From assembly GCA_013399115.1 (NCBI GenBank), contig VXAA01003380.1:341573-405572 (forward strand): a stretch of DNA of 64,000 nucleotides, given 5' to 3'. The first letter of the stretch is position 1. Each line of letters starts with the position of its first letter. A program made the position numbers and the translations under genes. Positions 25,051 to 39,400 of this stretch are shown in pieces. Under the pieces are notes generated by a model. That model did no database searches, was not told the DNA's origin, and was given only the letters and a program-made list of their open reading frames with translations. Origin of the DNA: Anseranas semipalmata. Its lineage: Eukaryota; Chordata; Aves; Anseriformes; Anseranatidae.

Positions 25051-27349
25051 CTTTCTACTCTGTAACTGCAGAGGAAGCCTAAACACTTAGCTTATCCTAG
25101 ATACCTAAAATAGGTGAAAACTTTAATCTTAAGTAATGGGTTAAGTTAACTGAACTGAGGAATGAAAGCTGAAAAGATAGAAGTTAACTGTTTCCTTTTA
25201 TTATATTCATTTTAGGAGAATGGAAGAAATTCTGCAAAGGAGTATTTCTGGAATGAAAGCTACAAACCATAACAGCAACAATAAACTGAAAAATATTCGC
25301 ACCTATAAGTTTGTTTCATGCGACAAATTAATATATTAAGAACCAGAGTTTCCTTTCACTTATCTGAATTCATGTAAAGTCATTTCTAGTTCAAAAGCCT
25401 CAGGGATAAGTAGCTCTTTAAAAATAGTTGCAGACTGCCAATTATGAAAGGGTGAATCCATACATAATGCCTTCTGTTTGCCTACACCTTGACCTTCTTG
25501 TGCTCATCCTTATCTCAGCTACGTCAGCCCCAACCAACTTTTGTGATATATTCCAAATGGGAGATGAGCAAATGAACATTTAAATTATTGCCTTCAAGAA
25601 ATACCCTGGCTCTTCTAAGAATGAAGTACACTGTTCCAATGCATAGCGATTACCTCTGAAATATCTCAAAGCTCCCTCAGCAAGAATGTGAAGTGACAGA
25701 AATCTTTATCTATTTTTCTTTGATTCATCTCTAAAAACAACTCAAAATAAACCAAAGCTTTCAAAAACCATAGAGTAAACTGAGCCAATCTACAGTAACC
25801 CAAAGAACAGCATTTCCATCCTGCTTTGGTGTTCTCAAATATTGTTTTGATAATTATCAGCAGCCCTAGTTCCACGTCTACTACAATACCAAAAGAACAC
25901 TTGGATTAACACATAGCTCTGAACTGCACAAACTCTTGCTTAACCACAGTGTTATCAGTCGGGCAGCAAACACAGTAATAAAGTCCCAGGATACTTCAGA
26001 AGCATCTGAATTAGAAGCTGCATTCCCATGATGTTCATAGGGTTTCAGCAAGGCCACGCTTCTTTGCACAGCACAATGCAACTATCTCCCACTCAGCTTA
26101 CCCTGTCACCTTCCATCCTTGACTCTAACTGGCAGTTAGAGCTTTTGCAACTGAGGTACCAGAGCCTGCGTTTACCTTCAGCTCTTGCGTGGCTGTCCAG
26201 AAATCTGACACATACTCTGCTGTAAAGGGCATAACCATTTGCTGCACTTCCTCACAATCACAACCAGATAGGGAGAGTGGAAAGTTGGCACAGAGTGAAC
26301 TAGCATTCTTGTAGTTCCTTTCATTGCAACACACTCAAAAAGATGAACACCCAGGACATCAAGATGAACTAACAGCGAGTTAGCCTCAGTGTACATGAGC
26401 TTACTCATCTCTAAGTATAGAGATCTGTGTTAAAAAATAAATAAATAAAAAAGTGCTCCTACTTTTCCTGAAAAATTATCAGCTATATTGTAAACACTCT
26501 GGTCAAAAGTTACAGGAGAAAAAATCTTATCAGTCTTCACATAAATTAAACCTTAAGTAATCCCACCCAGCCTCTTTTACTACTGAGGCTGAACTCTACA
26601 GCTAAAAATCAAAATGCAACAAGCAGCTTGTTTGGTAGTCATAGTACCTGCATTACTAACTTTTTCTACCCAGTTCAGAAACATGTCTGAAGAAAATAAA
26701 AAACCTAATATGTACTTATTAGACTTGAAAAAACACGACAATTTTGAAAATGAGTGAACATCTATTCTGTCTTTCTAGCAAGCTAATTGGCAAAAAACTA
26801 TTATCAGTGTCACTGTCAAGGTTAGCTATTTATCTCCTTGCACTGAATTTTTAAGGTAAGTAACACGATTGAGTATCGTTTTACTGTTTTAGAAGAGCAG
26901 AATTGTCATCTCAAATTTCTACCTCCACGATTCCACAATTATATTGCTTGAGTTCTTCTTAAAATTATTTTAAAATAGATAGGCATCTTCATTAAGTGCA
27001 GTGCTTTATTCAGATTCACTTCCCACAACATATTCATTTACTTCTATGTTCATCTGTTTCACATCTTTTTCTTTTCAGGAAATTGCTTGTACTTCTCTGA
27101 TGCATCATAAAAGCTATTAAGAAAGTAAACCAACTCTTAAGAGATCTTGAATCAATTTGCTACACTGCTTAGGGAACTCTGTTACCATGTGATACCTCAA
27201 GATTTTTTATTGCACGTGTAATTTTAAGCCTGTGAAATCTTAACGGCATCAATGGAACAGCTTGCAGTCTTAAATTCTTCCTGCTTCGGTACCTAAACCT
27301 ACAACAAACAATATGGGTTGCTCAAATTTGTAAATATCTAGTCCTGAAC

Positions 27350-27422
27350 TAATGTCTAATAATATCTAACATCTGATATCTAATAATAGTATCTAATATC
27401 TAATAATATCTAATATCTAATC
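27350..27422. repeat. Degenerate TAATATCTAA tandem repeat
   Basis: A roughly 73-bp stretch built of irregular copies of (A)TATCTAAT with spacings of about 10-16 bp. It is a simple AT-rich minisatellite. Confidence 0.85.
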
Positions 27423-29631
27423 CTAAACTCTTTCAGGCCAAAACTTTCTCCTTTGCAGTTTGTACTAAAAATAGCACCTCACTGTTCCCGTAACAGTAAT
27501 ATTAAATAAATCATAATCTATTTAATCCCCTTTGTAGTATTAACCTTTAGTTGTTCCTAACTTCCATGTTCTAATCCTTCATTATGTAAGCAATATTATT
27601 TCTTCTTTGCTGTTTTTACCTATCACAATGAAAAGATCAGACTAAACTAACAAGAATCGAGATACTACTTCGACAGATGACAGTCTGCATCAAATATTAA
27701 CCATGTTCTCAATATGTAATGTACACTTATCCAAATAACCAATTTAATATGTGAATGTTTACTGTGTGTAAAAGCATGGGTTGTTCTTCTCATAACTAGC
27801 ATGTTATATTGTGTTGTTTTCCTCCCATTTTAAGCCTGTCTGTCCTAAATCAATCATAAGCCATGTCCTCTGGAGTCTCCTGCACACTGAAAAATATATC
27901 CATCAATACCAACTGCATGAAATATGATTAAGAGGCTCATTATATGATTCTTCTGAACAAGTTCTATATAAACTCTCAGAGAAAATGTCACATAATGTCA
28001 ATCATTGATAACTGAGCCTGCAGTAATACATCTGCTCAATGAAATCTATCTAAATATTGTTTTTTAAGCATTTGCCATGCAACTAAAATGAATCCTGTAA
28101 AATCAAAAGGTCAGCTATCCATTCCCAGTTTAAGGGAGGAAAAAGTGAGCAGCAAAATATACAGTTTTATGCACAGTCCTGAAGGCTCACATTACTGTTA
28201 GCAAAGCAAATTCCATAGAACCTTTGCCATTTCTTTCAGTACATCAGTGCCAGACAGCGATACACTGCACCTGAGCACACCAAATAAATCATTTATGTTA
28301 TGCACTTGTTGCACTGCACTGTTAATACAGAGGTATCACTTTCTTAGTATCTTTAGAAACGAAGTAACAGAAATGGAAGTAAAGAGCTACACTACTTTAC
28401 TGTTTAGAGGAGCTAAGGATGTGACTCCTGCACATTTGTTGGGAGTCACCCAGCAAGAACAAAGTAATTTTCTTGATTGTAACAAGGAACAGGGTCTTTA
28501 CTCCCAGTCAAAATAAACAACAAGAGAAGCGTTTTGTTGCTAACAAGTCACATTCTTGGCTGAATCTACATCAAATATAGTACATATTTTGATGGTCATA
28601 CTTTTAATAGTCAGTGTAATGTGTCTTCTCCAAACTTCTGCTTAGATGCATGAACATAATTTCAGACACAAGGAAAAAGGACAGACCATAGCTTACTATT
28701 CCTGATGAGTTGCTGCACCATCCCTAAAAAGACCTATATTCAAAAGTAGCCTAAATTGTGTTGTAGGAACAAAGTAATTCTATAATTTTCATGTGCAATC
28801 CCATATCAGAATAAAAGAAAAGTGAGCTACCACAGCTACAGTAACCGTATTAGTTCCAATATCTCAAAAGAAATGAGTCACTATAGGTGATCCTGAATGC
28901 CCAAATTGTTTTAATTGTGGCAGAAGAAAGAAACCTGAATTGCAAGGACCGGGCCATGCAATGCACTGCAGAAATCCGCAGTAACGTACAGACTGTCCCA
29001 ACAACAGTCACTCTTAAACAGGCCTGCCCTTTGGAATATAAAGGGAGCAGCATAACTAAAAACAGATTTTTTCCAGCATCTCCAGTCGAGCACAGAAAAG
29101 CATGAGTCACATTTGCAAATTTTGGCTTAAATGGGTTTAATGCTTCCCAGTGAATGCATAAGCCTATTGTTCCTTTGATGATTTTAGCAAGTGATATCAA
29201 AAGCAAGCTCAAAATAAAACTGGAATAGAAGTCAGCTCTTGAGCTAGCACTTTACCACAACACATTTCCTTCAGGGAGGCAAACTTTCTTGTTATTTTGG
29301 GGGGAAAAAGGAAAAAGTGTTGACACCTTTAAGAGGGGCTACTTTTAAAAGCACACTTCATATATCAAGGCAAGTTTCTCACCTCACTGTACATGAGCCA
29401 TAACTAAATAGCTGTACAGCAGAGTTTCATCTAGCAGAACTGCAGTAACATAATCTGAGTTATTACAATTAGCTTCTTAAGAAGCTAGTCATTATCTGAC
29501 GTAAATGTCATTAGACACCGAAAACCAAATGTACCAACCAACAGTAAACTGTGACAATTGTCTTCTATTCTGCAGCTTAACTGCAAAAGCATACTTGCTA
29601 CGTGAGAAGCCTAATGTTGCAATTTGAATGG

Positions 29632-29715
29632 TTCATTTTATGAAGGTTTATACTAGATACCTTTCATATCTGGCCCATTTTATGAAGGGTTGAACTAGAT
29701 ACCCTTCATATCTTT
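29632..29715. repeat. Tandem duplication of 42 bp, each unit an inverted repeat
   Basis: Two adjacent units share ATTTTATGAAGG...ACTAGATACC...TTCATATCT with a period of 42 bp. In the second unit the arms TATGAAGGGT and ACCCTTCATA are a perfect 10-bp inverted repeat; in the first unit the arms have diverged. The GGGTTGAACTAGAT string resembles a CR1 3' end in plus orientation, so the unit may derive from a CR1 tail. Confidence 0.75.
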
Positions 29716-30769
29716 CAAAAAAAATCCTATTTTTCCATTATGATTATAAATCTACTTTCTATTATGATTATAGCATAATTTTGCTAAAGAAGTACCCCTA
29801 ATTTCCACTGATACCTTTATTAAACTATCTGATACAAAGGCCAAAGAATAAAGCCAGCTCAACTACCATTTTTTTCTTTGGTTTTCCACATCCTTTTACT
29901 GAGAAAACCTACAACAGTAATTAAACATTAACTATTTGCTAACCAAGTTTGTGTTAATATTACAGTAATTTGTCACAGTAGCTTTCATCATCAGCTGAGC
30001 TCTGCCCTCCATCAGCTATCTCCTCTGGAACAAATGTCTATAAAATCATTTCTTCATTTTATTTTTAGTAGTCTACATTTGGCTATGCTCATTTAACCTT
30101 TGGCTTTTCCTTCATCTCTGACAAGCAACCCCCCTCCAAAATAACAGACCCCAATGATGTCAACTTAATTACCCCCATAAATTCCATAGGGTTGATATCT
30201 ACCCTTTTGGGGTTGAAATCAAACTGTGGAAAGGTAGATCCTTAAGTGCCAGGTATGAGGGCTTCTCAAAACACAGATGGATATTTTGCAAGGTATCCAA
30301 ATAACCAGCAATATTGATTTCAAATGGGTTTTATGTACAGTTGTTGCTTGCTTTTATAGCTGGTACCTATAAAAATTGGAAGTCCGGGTTCTTATTTCAT
30401 CCATAGCTGAGAATGCTCCACACATCTGAAATGGTAAATGGTTTACTAGATTTTGAGTTTTGCACACACACACGTAAAATTGTTTTTATATATATAAATA
30501 TAAAAGTAATAGTTATAGTCTACTGATGAAGAGAATGTTATGCTGGGCTGCAACCATTACTTTTCCACAAAGTGTCAAAATCTTTTTTGTGAATCCAAAG
30601 TTCTTCAAAGGCCTGCAAACCGAACTAGGCAAGAGAGGAAAAAAAGAGAGGTCTTTGTTTGGATAAGTGAGTAACTGAAGAACTGAAGATAGGGAGGAAA
30701 AAAAAAGAAAAAAGGGGAAAAAAGAAAACCAAACATTAAAAGAGCTGGCCAGTTTTTGCAGGGGAGTGA

Positions 30770-31710
30770 TGATTCCAATAGAGCACCTTAGTCTTCCATA
30801 TTTAACATATCCAGAGACAATCTGGAAAAGGGTAAGACCACTGAGGCTACAAAGTCCGTTGAGATAAAGCTATTCTAGTTAGTAAGGTACTAAGGACACA
30901 GGCAAAAAGCGATAAACTGTAAAGGTATTGTATGAGACGAGTGATTGAGCTACAAAATGGTAAATACAATTCAATGTAGAGTGATGCACATGAGAAAAAA
31001 CATCCTAAATTTGGAAGTGTTGGTATCCCGCCTGACCATTACAGCTCAAAAGAGAAGTCTTTTAGTACGAGAGCTTCATGCAAGTGTCAGTTCAATGCTC
31101 AGCAATGGTTGAAGAAAAAAAAGTTAAAGCAAAAAAAAAAAAAAAAAAGTAATACACTTTCCCTTTTTTAGCCAAGAGAGAACAAAACAGAAAGCAACCC
31201 TATGCCCATGCAGAAATCTATGCTTCGCCTACCACTGCATGCAATTCTTTTATGTTCATCTCACAAAAGATATACTAGAGCTGGAAAGATCCAAAGAAGG
31301 ACAAAAGTATGATCAAGAATATGGAACAGCTTCCATTTGAGTAATATCTGAGAAAGTGAGAAGTCTCCAACCTGGAAGAGAGATGCCTGAGTGCCATGAG
31401 AAGAAAACCTAGGAACTGATAGTTTGTTGTCTTTTCCAACAGAAGAACCAGAGAAAATCAAATGAAATTGGTAGAAATCAGATTCGGAACAAACACAAAG
31501 TACTTCTTCACGCTAATGCAGTGGGCAACTTGTCAGAGCACACAGTGGATGACAAATCTTGCACAGGCTCAATGGAAAACAGGATAAAAGCTTGGAGGAG
31601 AGACCTATTTAGGGTTACTGAATAGACAGAAATCACACCCTGCTCTGGAAATGCCTGAGCTAAACAGAGGTGGAGAATTCTCAGGGACACATTAAGTTTA
31701 GCCCCTTTTT
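30770..31710 (+). mobile_element. Ancient CR1-like LINE copy, strongly decayed
   Basis: Plus orientation. Recognisable landmarks occur in the order expected for the 3' half of an old amniote CR1-type ORF2: ACAAAATGGTAAATACAATT and GTGATGCACATGAGAAAAAA near 30950-31000, a CTCAGCAATGGTTGAAGAAA block near 31100, TGCATGCAATTCTTTTATG near 31240, CTAGAGCTGGAAAGATCCAA and ATGGAACAGCTTCCATTTGA near 31275-31340, AAATGAAATTGGTAGAAATC near 31460, and GTACTTCTTCACGC near 31500. The frame is destroyed by indels, and an A18 run interrupts it at about 31131. It is clearly older than the other CR1 copies here; the exact subfamily cannot be told by eye. Boundaries are approximate. Confidence 0.75.
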
Positions 31711-33877
31711 CCTCTTTTTCTCCAGGTATCACAAACAGCTACTGCTAAAGCAAGTAGCAAGCAATCTGACACAATGGGGCCATTCTTACGTTCTCACCCA
31801 ACGCTGTTAAGGGTATCTCCTTCTTTTGAGGCTTTCCCTGTTAAACAGAGAGGCAGTTTAATTCATCAGTCACTTGTACATTAGGTCATCCAGTAAGAGT
31901 GGATTGGGACCTAGTCAGGTTTTAGATGTCTAAGTTTGAATATAGGTTGACTTAGGCAGATTAAATCCTGCTGCAGATAAGCAACTAGCAGCATTTTACA
32001 GCATTTACCAACAGCATAAAGCTGTTCAGGACAGTCAAATGTAGAGATTCTACTGCTTAAATCCAACGTTTTATTAGATGAAGGCCTACAGTGATATGAA
32101 TTCAACTAGCCAATACTGCATTTCAGGCTACTAAAATGAAGTTAACAAGGTGCAAAAAATGGCACTTCTGACAATGATTTTTTTTTTTTTTTAAAGAAAG
32201 ATAATTCCTATAAAACTTCTAACAAGCATAATGTGCAACACAAAAGGCAAAAGCACATGCATTGTGATGGGCTTCTCCTTGTACAAATGAAGGGGAATGC
32301 AAGAAACCCAGAGGGCGCGTGCAAAGAAAAAACAGCTATTTTGATAGCACTAAAACATTCTAAAACCATCTATGTACACTTCAGAAGTGCAAGATGTTGA
32401 GCATGTTTTTAGCTCTTTAGCAGTCTTGCCTCTTTCTTTGGATACCTCTCATGGTATGTCAGTCCTACTCACTGAACCTAAAAGTGACACACTGCCCAAA
32501 TAAATCACTCAGGTAGCTGGAGCAGAAGGTGTTTTCAGCTTCGCTACACCCACAGAATAATAGCTTTAATTTCTCCTGAGGTTGTGTAGGAAGATACTAA
32601 TGGGGACTGCAAAATATAGAAAGTGTCTATTGCATCCAACAATGTTCTAAGATTTAAGACTTCTTCACCAGACTACAGGGACTGAGAAGAAAATTGGTAT
32701 GAAACACTTCCATACTACAGCCCTGCTCCGATAAGTTGGCTTTCCACTGGCAGACCCTTGCAGCAACACAGAAGTTGCAGCTGAGCCCAACTGAGCTTCA
32801 GTTCAATTTTACAACGTTGCTATAGCAGTGTTCTGAAGTAGCCTGAAAGAAGCAAAGGAGAAGATGGCAAAGAAAATCGGAAATTAAAGCAACAAGGCTG
32901 CAATGACTCCTACTCCTTTCTGTCCTGCTTTTAAATTGAGGAAACACATCAGTTAAATAGTTACCTACCACCATGTGTTGTTATAACACTAATTTAATTA
33001 GAGACAGTGAGCTACAGTCTCCTATGGCCTGCCTCACTAACTGCAGAGTTGATTCTGCCACACTTACTCATGGTGCACTTACTGTATAGGGAATTCAAAA
33101 AAGAAAAAAAAAATCATGAGGATGACTCAGAGAATAAGACATCATATTGCCTACCATCCACCAGTGGCAGAATTGCAATTAATTCATTTACGTACGATGA
33201 GAATTGCGACAAACGTATTTTACTCTGACAACATAACTGCAGGGAATTTGAAAACAGAATTCAGAAAAGATTATTGTAAATGTTTGTGATAGCACCCACA
33301 CTGCCGTGCTGTGGGAATTCTGTCTGCAGCAATGGAAAACTGCTTCAGAGGCTCACAGAAGAAAGAAGCATTAATTGCAAAGATAAGGTTGAACAAAGCA
33401 AAATAACCCAGCCACACTCCATTACCTTGTCCACCTTGACAGAATACATTGAGATATTTATTGAGAAAGCTTTAAAACATTTGCAAACCATTTTCATGTA
33501 TAGTTCAGAAGTAAACAACAGTTTGTTCACATAAACACTGGAAATGCCTTTAGACAATGAGCCACTTGACACCTGCCTATGCTACATTACTTCCAATGAT
33601 TTGATTAAACTTAGTAAAGCTGTTGATAACACGTACTGTTCCTATAGTATTATCATATTACACATAAGAAAATGTTAGAGTTCAGCCTGTGCTGTCCCCA
33701 GCATGTCTGTACTAGATATAGGTTCAGGAGTTAGTGAGAAAATCATCTCTTAAATTAATAGTGTTGGCTCTTAAAACATTTTAGGGCTTTTTTTTTTGGT
33801 GGTTTTTGTTTTGGTTTTGTATGTTTGGTTTTGCTTTCTGAGAAGAAGTACTGTCTTTATTGTTCTAGTTCTACTAT

Positions 33878-34373
33878 GAATCACAGAATAGTTGAGGTTA
33901 GAAAGGACCTCTGGAGGTCATCTGATCCAAGCTCCCTGGCTCAAGCAGGACCACCGAGAGTAGGTTGCCCAGGACCATGTCCAGATGGCTTACAAGTATC
34001 CCCAAGGATGGAGACTCCACAGTCTCAGTGGGCAACCTGTTCCAGTGCTCAGTAACCCCCAGAATAAAAAAGCTGTTTTGTGATATTCAGACTGAGCTTC
34101 CTGTGTTTCAGTTAGTGCCCCATTGCCTCATCATGTTACTAGACGTCGCTGAAAATTAGCATAGCCTCATGTTCTTCGGACATTCCCTTCATGTATTTAT
34201 ATATGTTGATAAGATTCCCCCCATAAGCCTTCTCTTCTCTAGGCTGAAGAGTCCCAGCTCTCTCAGCCTTTCCTCACAGGAGAGGTGCTCCCGTCCCTTT
34301 ACCATCTTCATAGCCCTTCATTTATCTCTCTCCAGTATGTCCACATCTCCCTTGTACTGAGAAGCCCAATAAA
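33878..34373 (-). mobile_element. CR1 retrotransposon 3' end
   Basis: The 3' terminus is at 33878 (AATCACAGAATAG), followed on the plus strand by GGACCTCTGGAGGTCATCTG and then antisense ORF2 tail (TTCTCTTCTCTAGGCTGAAG, AGCTCTCTCAGCCTTTCCTC). It ends near 34373 at TGTACTGAGAAGCCCA and is 5'-truncated. It is moderately diverged and belongs to a different subfamily from the copies at 2.4 and 48.1 kb. Confidence 0.92.
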
Positions 34374-34378
34374 GAACA

Positions 34379-34442
34379 ACTGTGGCTATTATTATACTGT
34401 GGCCACTACTGTTAAACTGTGGCCACTATTCTGGTGGCTATC
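34379..34442. repeat. Short tandem repeat ACTGTGGC(C/T)A at a CR1 edge
   Basis: Three copies of ACTGTGGCYA begin at 34379, 34396 and 34416 (spacing 17 and 20 bp), directly abutting the truncated 5' end of the CR1. Confidence 0.7.
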
Positions 34443-36436
34443 ACCCATATGTATCACATAATAAAAAAATAAAGAAGTGTTTTGGTAGCATTAATTAGGA
34501 TAACACTGTTTGATTTACGGTAATTATTTTCATTTAGAAGCTTTTCCTCTGCAGTAGACTTCTGTTGACTTCATATTTTCCAAATTGTTTAAGAGTGTAT
34601 TTGGCACTGCTTTACTTGCCCAAGTTGCTCAGAGCTCAACAAAATCTCTTCCAAACATTGATCTACATATGTGAATTCTATGCAGCATACACGAGAAGAT
34701 GCAATTGAACAACAGAACCAACCAGCTCCACCAACTTAAGCAGAATCTGTTCTTCGATTGCATTTCCTCCTTTGCGTTACCTTGTTTACAGTGATAGGTC
34801 TGACCTAGAACTTTGGGTTTCAAATTCATTGAAACACTACTCTTGGGCGCAAGTTACAGGTAGATAACACATATAGGAATTTACTTCAAGTTAACTGCTA
34901 GCATATAGCAATATCCTTATGAAGGGTATAGTTTAAATGATTTGAGTTGTGTTGAAGAACCTACAATAATTAAAAACACGATGGTGAATACATCATTTAA
35001 CAAAAGCAAAGATTTTATATGCTTGGGAAAAATGAAAAAAAGTAATTTAGAAACGAATTTAGATGCCACAGCAAACCCATGTGACTGAGATCTACCAAGG
35101 TTGCATTACAATTCAAACAGATGAAATACTTTAATTCCTGAAATATATCATAATTTCCAACTGAAAAAATGAAATGAAACTGATCCCAGGAAAAGTTTAG
35201 ACATATAAGAAATATTTCTCAACCTACTCAGGAAGCTAATAGTGAGGGTAACAGCCTCTTTTAGCACAAAAGTCTCAGTAGTGAATAGATGCTACTAGAA
35301 CAATAGAATTTATTTGGTCCAATGCAAAGAGCTAACATTTTTAAAGATTATCTGGGAGAAGGATTGGCATCACTTCCAGGTTACAATACCATGTCAGAAC
35401 TAGAGGTCCTTACACCTACCCCTAAGATGTGTTAGGGAGAGAGCCTTTTCATCGTTATGACTCATGTAACAAGACCTCAAAACTATTTGCTTCATACAGT
35501 CTTTCATATCTCAGGGATTTGTTTATAAAAATTAATTCTCTAACCTTATCAAGAAATGATGCAATATATTGCAAAATAAGAACAATCAGCACTGCCATGT
35601 TCACATAAAGATAAGCTCTGTCGACAGGGAGGAAAGAGAACAGAAATACTCTGAAAATAAACTGCTTAAGAATCAACTGTGACAGCTAAAATACAAAGAC
35701 TGTAAACAAAATTAGTATCCTTAAGGTAATTTCAAAGAAGAAAGATTCTCTTAAGAATTGAACATGCTTATTATGGAAAAAAATCAGGGCATTATTGACA
35801 TTTTTAAATCTATTCTAGTTAATTGATATAATCCTGTTCATCCAGATAACATGGAAAATGTACATCTTTCTGAGAAAAAAAAAAAAATGAGATCCTGTGA
35901 CTGTAAATCCACTCAAATGCAAAATAAGGAAGGAGAAAAGGAGTTGTTCTGACTGGAAAACCAATGCATTTTGTACAAGAAAAGCTTGAGGTTACATAAT
36001 CACCTGCCAACACTGTAAATGCCTACTAATGAAGTCATGCAGTAACATTTCATTTTGCTCCCAGAGGGGAAAAAAGAAAAAAAATCTTTTAATTGGAAAT
36101 CACTTAGCTTGCTAGAGCTATCACAATGCACATATACTCACTAACTCAACCTTCTTGTCTTACTGCAGTAGACTGAGACAAACAGCAAATTACAGCATGT
36201 CACACAGAAAAGTTTGCCTAAAATTCAGTTTGTTGCTTAAAAATAATTCATAAAAATGCATATATTTACTATTCTTTATGTGAATCTTTAAGGGCAGGAA
36301 GCTGACTCCTGCGTTTCCTAGCTCATTTTGAAAGAAGAAGAGGCCCTTCAGTAGATGCTGTAAAGAAAACAAATTGAAAATCCTAGTCTTCAAATGTTTA
36401 ATCTTTCAACTTAACTCTGTATATTTATTTTTTCCT

Positions 36437-36478
36437 AAAAAAAAACAAAAAACAAAAAAAAACAAACAAAAAAAAACA
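36437..36478. repeat. A-rich (CAAAA)n low-complexity tract
   Basis: A-runs interrupted by single C bases. Low complexity, with no flanking retroposon body recognised. Confidence 0.85.
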
Positions 36479-39400
36479 AGTACAGCTGTGCTTTTCAGCA
36501 AAGCTGAAACTACAAGACTAACTACACCAAGTGGAAGACAGGATGGCAGGCCTGTTACCCCAGGACCTGGCCAAAGCCCAGTATTTGCTGAAGCTCAGGT
36601 TCCCGGCTTGTCTTAGAAAAGCAAATGAGGAATTTACCCCAGACTATAACCTCAAAGAAGAATTGATAATAAAAACCAACCTCTGACATTCGCCACTCTT
36701 CTACATACAATGGCTCCGACTACCTCATCAGTTTGTAACAGGACACGCAGTCATCCTCCTAAAGCGTTAAACTTCTTGTTGCAGTAAAACAAGAAACTAA
36801 GTGGCTATTTGAAAAAAAAAAAAAAAATGCTGCTCAGCTGATTTGTTATTCTCATCAAGAAAGTACAATCTCAGCAGTAGCTCCATTTAAATCAAAATAG
36901 ACACAGAACAAGTAGAAAACCATAAGTGGGATCTGTAGGAAGCAAATATCCAAATGTCTCTTGTACAGGCTCTTCTATAAAAGTGGCGAAAAAGAAAACA
37001 AAAATAAATATTCATGCTGACAGAGCCTTTTGTAGAGTTGAGCATACTTCTTGGGTAATCTATGAGATCTTAAGAACTGGACGACAGCCACTTCAGATAG
37101 AGCTGAAGGCAAGCTGGTATGTTAATCAAAACTATGAGCTACAGAAACTTGAAGCTACAGAAGGCAAGTTCTTTGTGTCACGTTGATGTATAGTGTTGCC
37201 ATCTCAATTTTACTCAAGGAACACCTGATGTTCTCAGAATCCTGTCCCCTGCAGTCCTGTGCTTACATGAAAAAAAGCTCTCAAAAATTAGTGAAAGGTA
37301 AATTCTCATGGCAATGACTTCTGCATGGTTAGAAAGACTGCACGGTTCCTCCAACAATTCCTCCAAGAAAATCCAGGAAAAACTAAGGGTAGAACTCATC
37401 TCATGTAATTTTAACAGCTAAGTGTGAAGCATTCAAGTCTAGTCTTTATGACCAGTGGAGAGAAATCTTGCACTTCCACATGGTGATTCATCTCAATCTA
37501 AATAAGCCTTCTATCCTCCTCTGTCATCCTCTGGAGATGTCTATTTCTCTTCACTGACTCTGAGTGAAAATTGCCATCATTCTTCTAAGTCTTAGAAAAT
37601 GAATACTTGGGTAGATCAAATTTTGCAAAATTCCCCAGATATGAAAACATTTATAATCGCAGTTTAAATTCAAAAACTCTTACTTTTTAAATCAACTCTT
37701 GCTTTGTTTCTAAATGATTAGGATCAGGAATATAGCATATAGTCAATTTTTGCCATATTCCTACAGAATATAAATCTAATTTCTCAAATTTTTAACATAG
37801 CTTTTTGCCCATTAATAATAGAAATTGTTTGGCTGATTTCAGAAAGCATGAGTTCCATATTTATAGCTGATTCTTGAAGTCTGAAGAATACATCCTACCA
37901 AAATATAAAAAATTGTGGGCAGATCAAATTAACAAATGCTGCATAAATCATTTGATATTTTTAATAGGAAAGATTTATATAGCAATTATTCATTTGATCT
38001 ACTGTAAAGCTGTTTTTTTCTTTACCATAGGGCATTAAGATTTCAATTTGTAATAATGGTTCAGCAAATACCAAGTAACTCAATTGGAAGTGACAGGCTG
38101 AGTCACTGTGCCCAAATTTCAAGGTCAATAAATAAGTGACTAAGGTAGAAGCTGTTCCTACCACACTGCTCGAACACGGTACAGCTGCCCAGCCTCTGAT
38201 GTTTCTATGACCTGAATACAATGAGCTCTGGAAGGAATGCATTTCACAGGTCTCGAGGAATCATGTGGCACACTAATTAAAATATTTCAACCAAACTAGA
38301 ACAGCAGTCCTGCAGTATATCTACCATCAGCAGGTAGCAAGCAACACTTGCTGGAGCTAGAGAGCTCCAAAATCCCTCTCTATCTGTGCACTGGAGTAAA
38401 GGGAAGGGGCAAAGGAAAGAAACAGTGCTAAGCAATCTGTGTTGCAGCAGGCCAGGGCACCATGACAAAGCAACATTAACAGTTACGGCAATACAAAGTC
38501 TGCAGGAGCAGAACACAGAAGCATGCAGGCAAGCTCAAAAAATGAGCAATCAATTGGCTCAAAGTCATCACAGTGAAAATAACATCACGGTAATAATATT
38601 TCTTAAATATATAGAATAATTTAAGACTCAATTGTGACCAAGAAAAAAAGACACAACTCCACAGGAAATGAAAATTATGCTCATGTAATTAAGGATACAG
38701 AAAAGTTGCCATACACTGTATTACTATTCTAACAGAACAAAAAGGTCACTGTAATAATGCTTGTAGCACTACAGTTACAGTGTAGGCAAAATATTAAATA
38801 AACTTGCTTTGTTAGAGAAAACAGACCTTTAAATTAATTTCAGCTTTAGTCTCCAAACAACAGAATGACTCACACTTTAAAAAAAAAAAAAAAGTCAACT
38901 AAAGAGCTACAGACAGTCCAACATTTTGAATAGATACACTATAATGAAAGCTGGTAGTATTGCCTCTTATGAAAAACGCTCTTCCTATTAGAAATCTCAG
39001 TCTTTCAGCTACTCCAACTTTATCGTGTGGGTTCAATTTTCCATGCTGAGGGTCTGATTTAGTCAGGTTTCCCAAGAAATATTTTAACCTTTATGTTTCA
39101 GAAACATTCGTTTCTGAAAACAAGCTTTATTACACTCGAAAAATTGCTATGGGCTCCGAGAGGAGAATAGAATTACCATTTCTCTTTGTGAATAACCAAA
39201 CAGTTATTCCTATAACATTCCTATACCAATTCACTCTCAAGCTGATTTAAATTCTATTTATTAAGATTTAAATCTCCTTTCTCTAACTTTCAAAATGAAT
39301 AATGTTAAAAAGAATTTAATTATGTCCTTGATATTTCTATTTGCATTTCTCTCCTATCATATCTGTGAATATTAAAATTGTATACTCTGCCAGATGTGTA

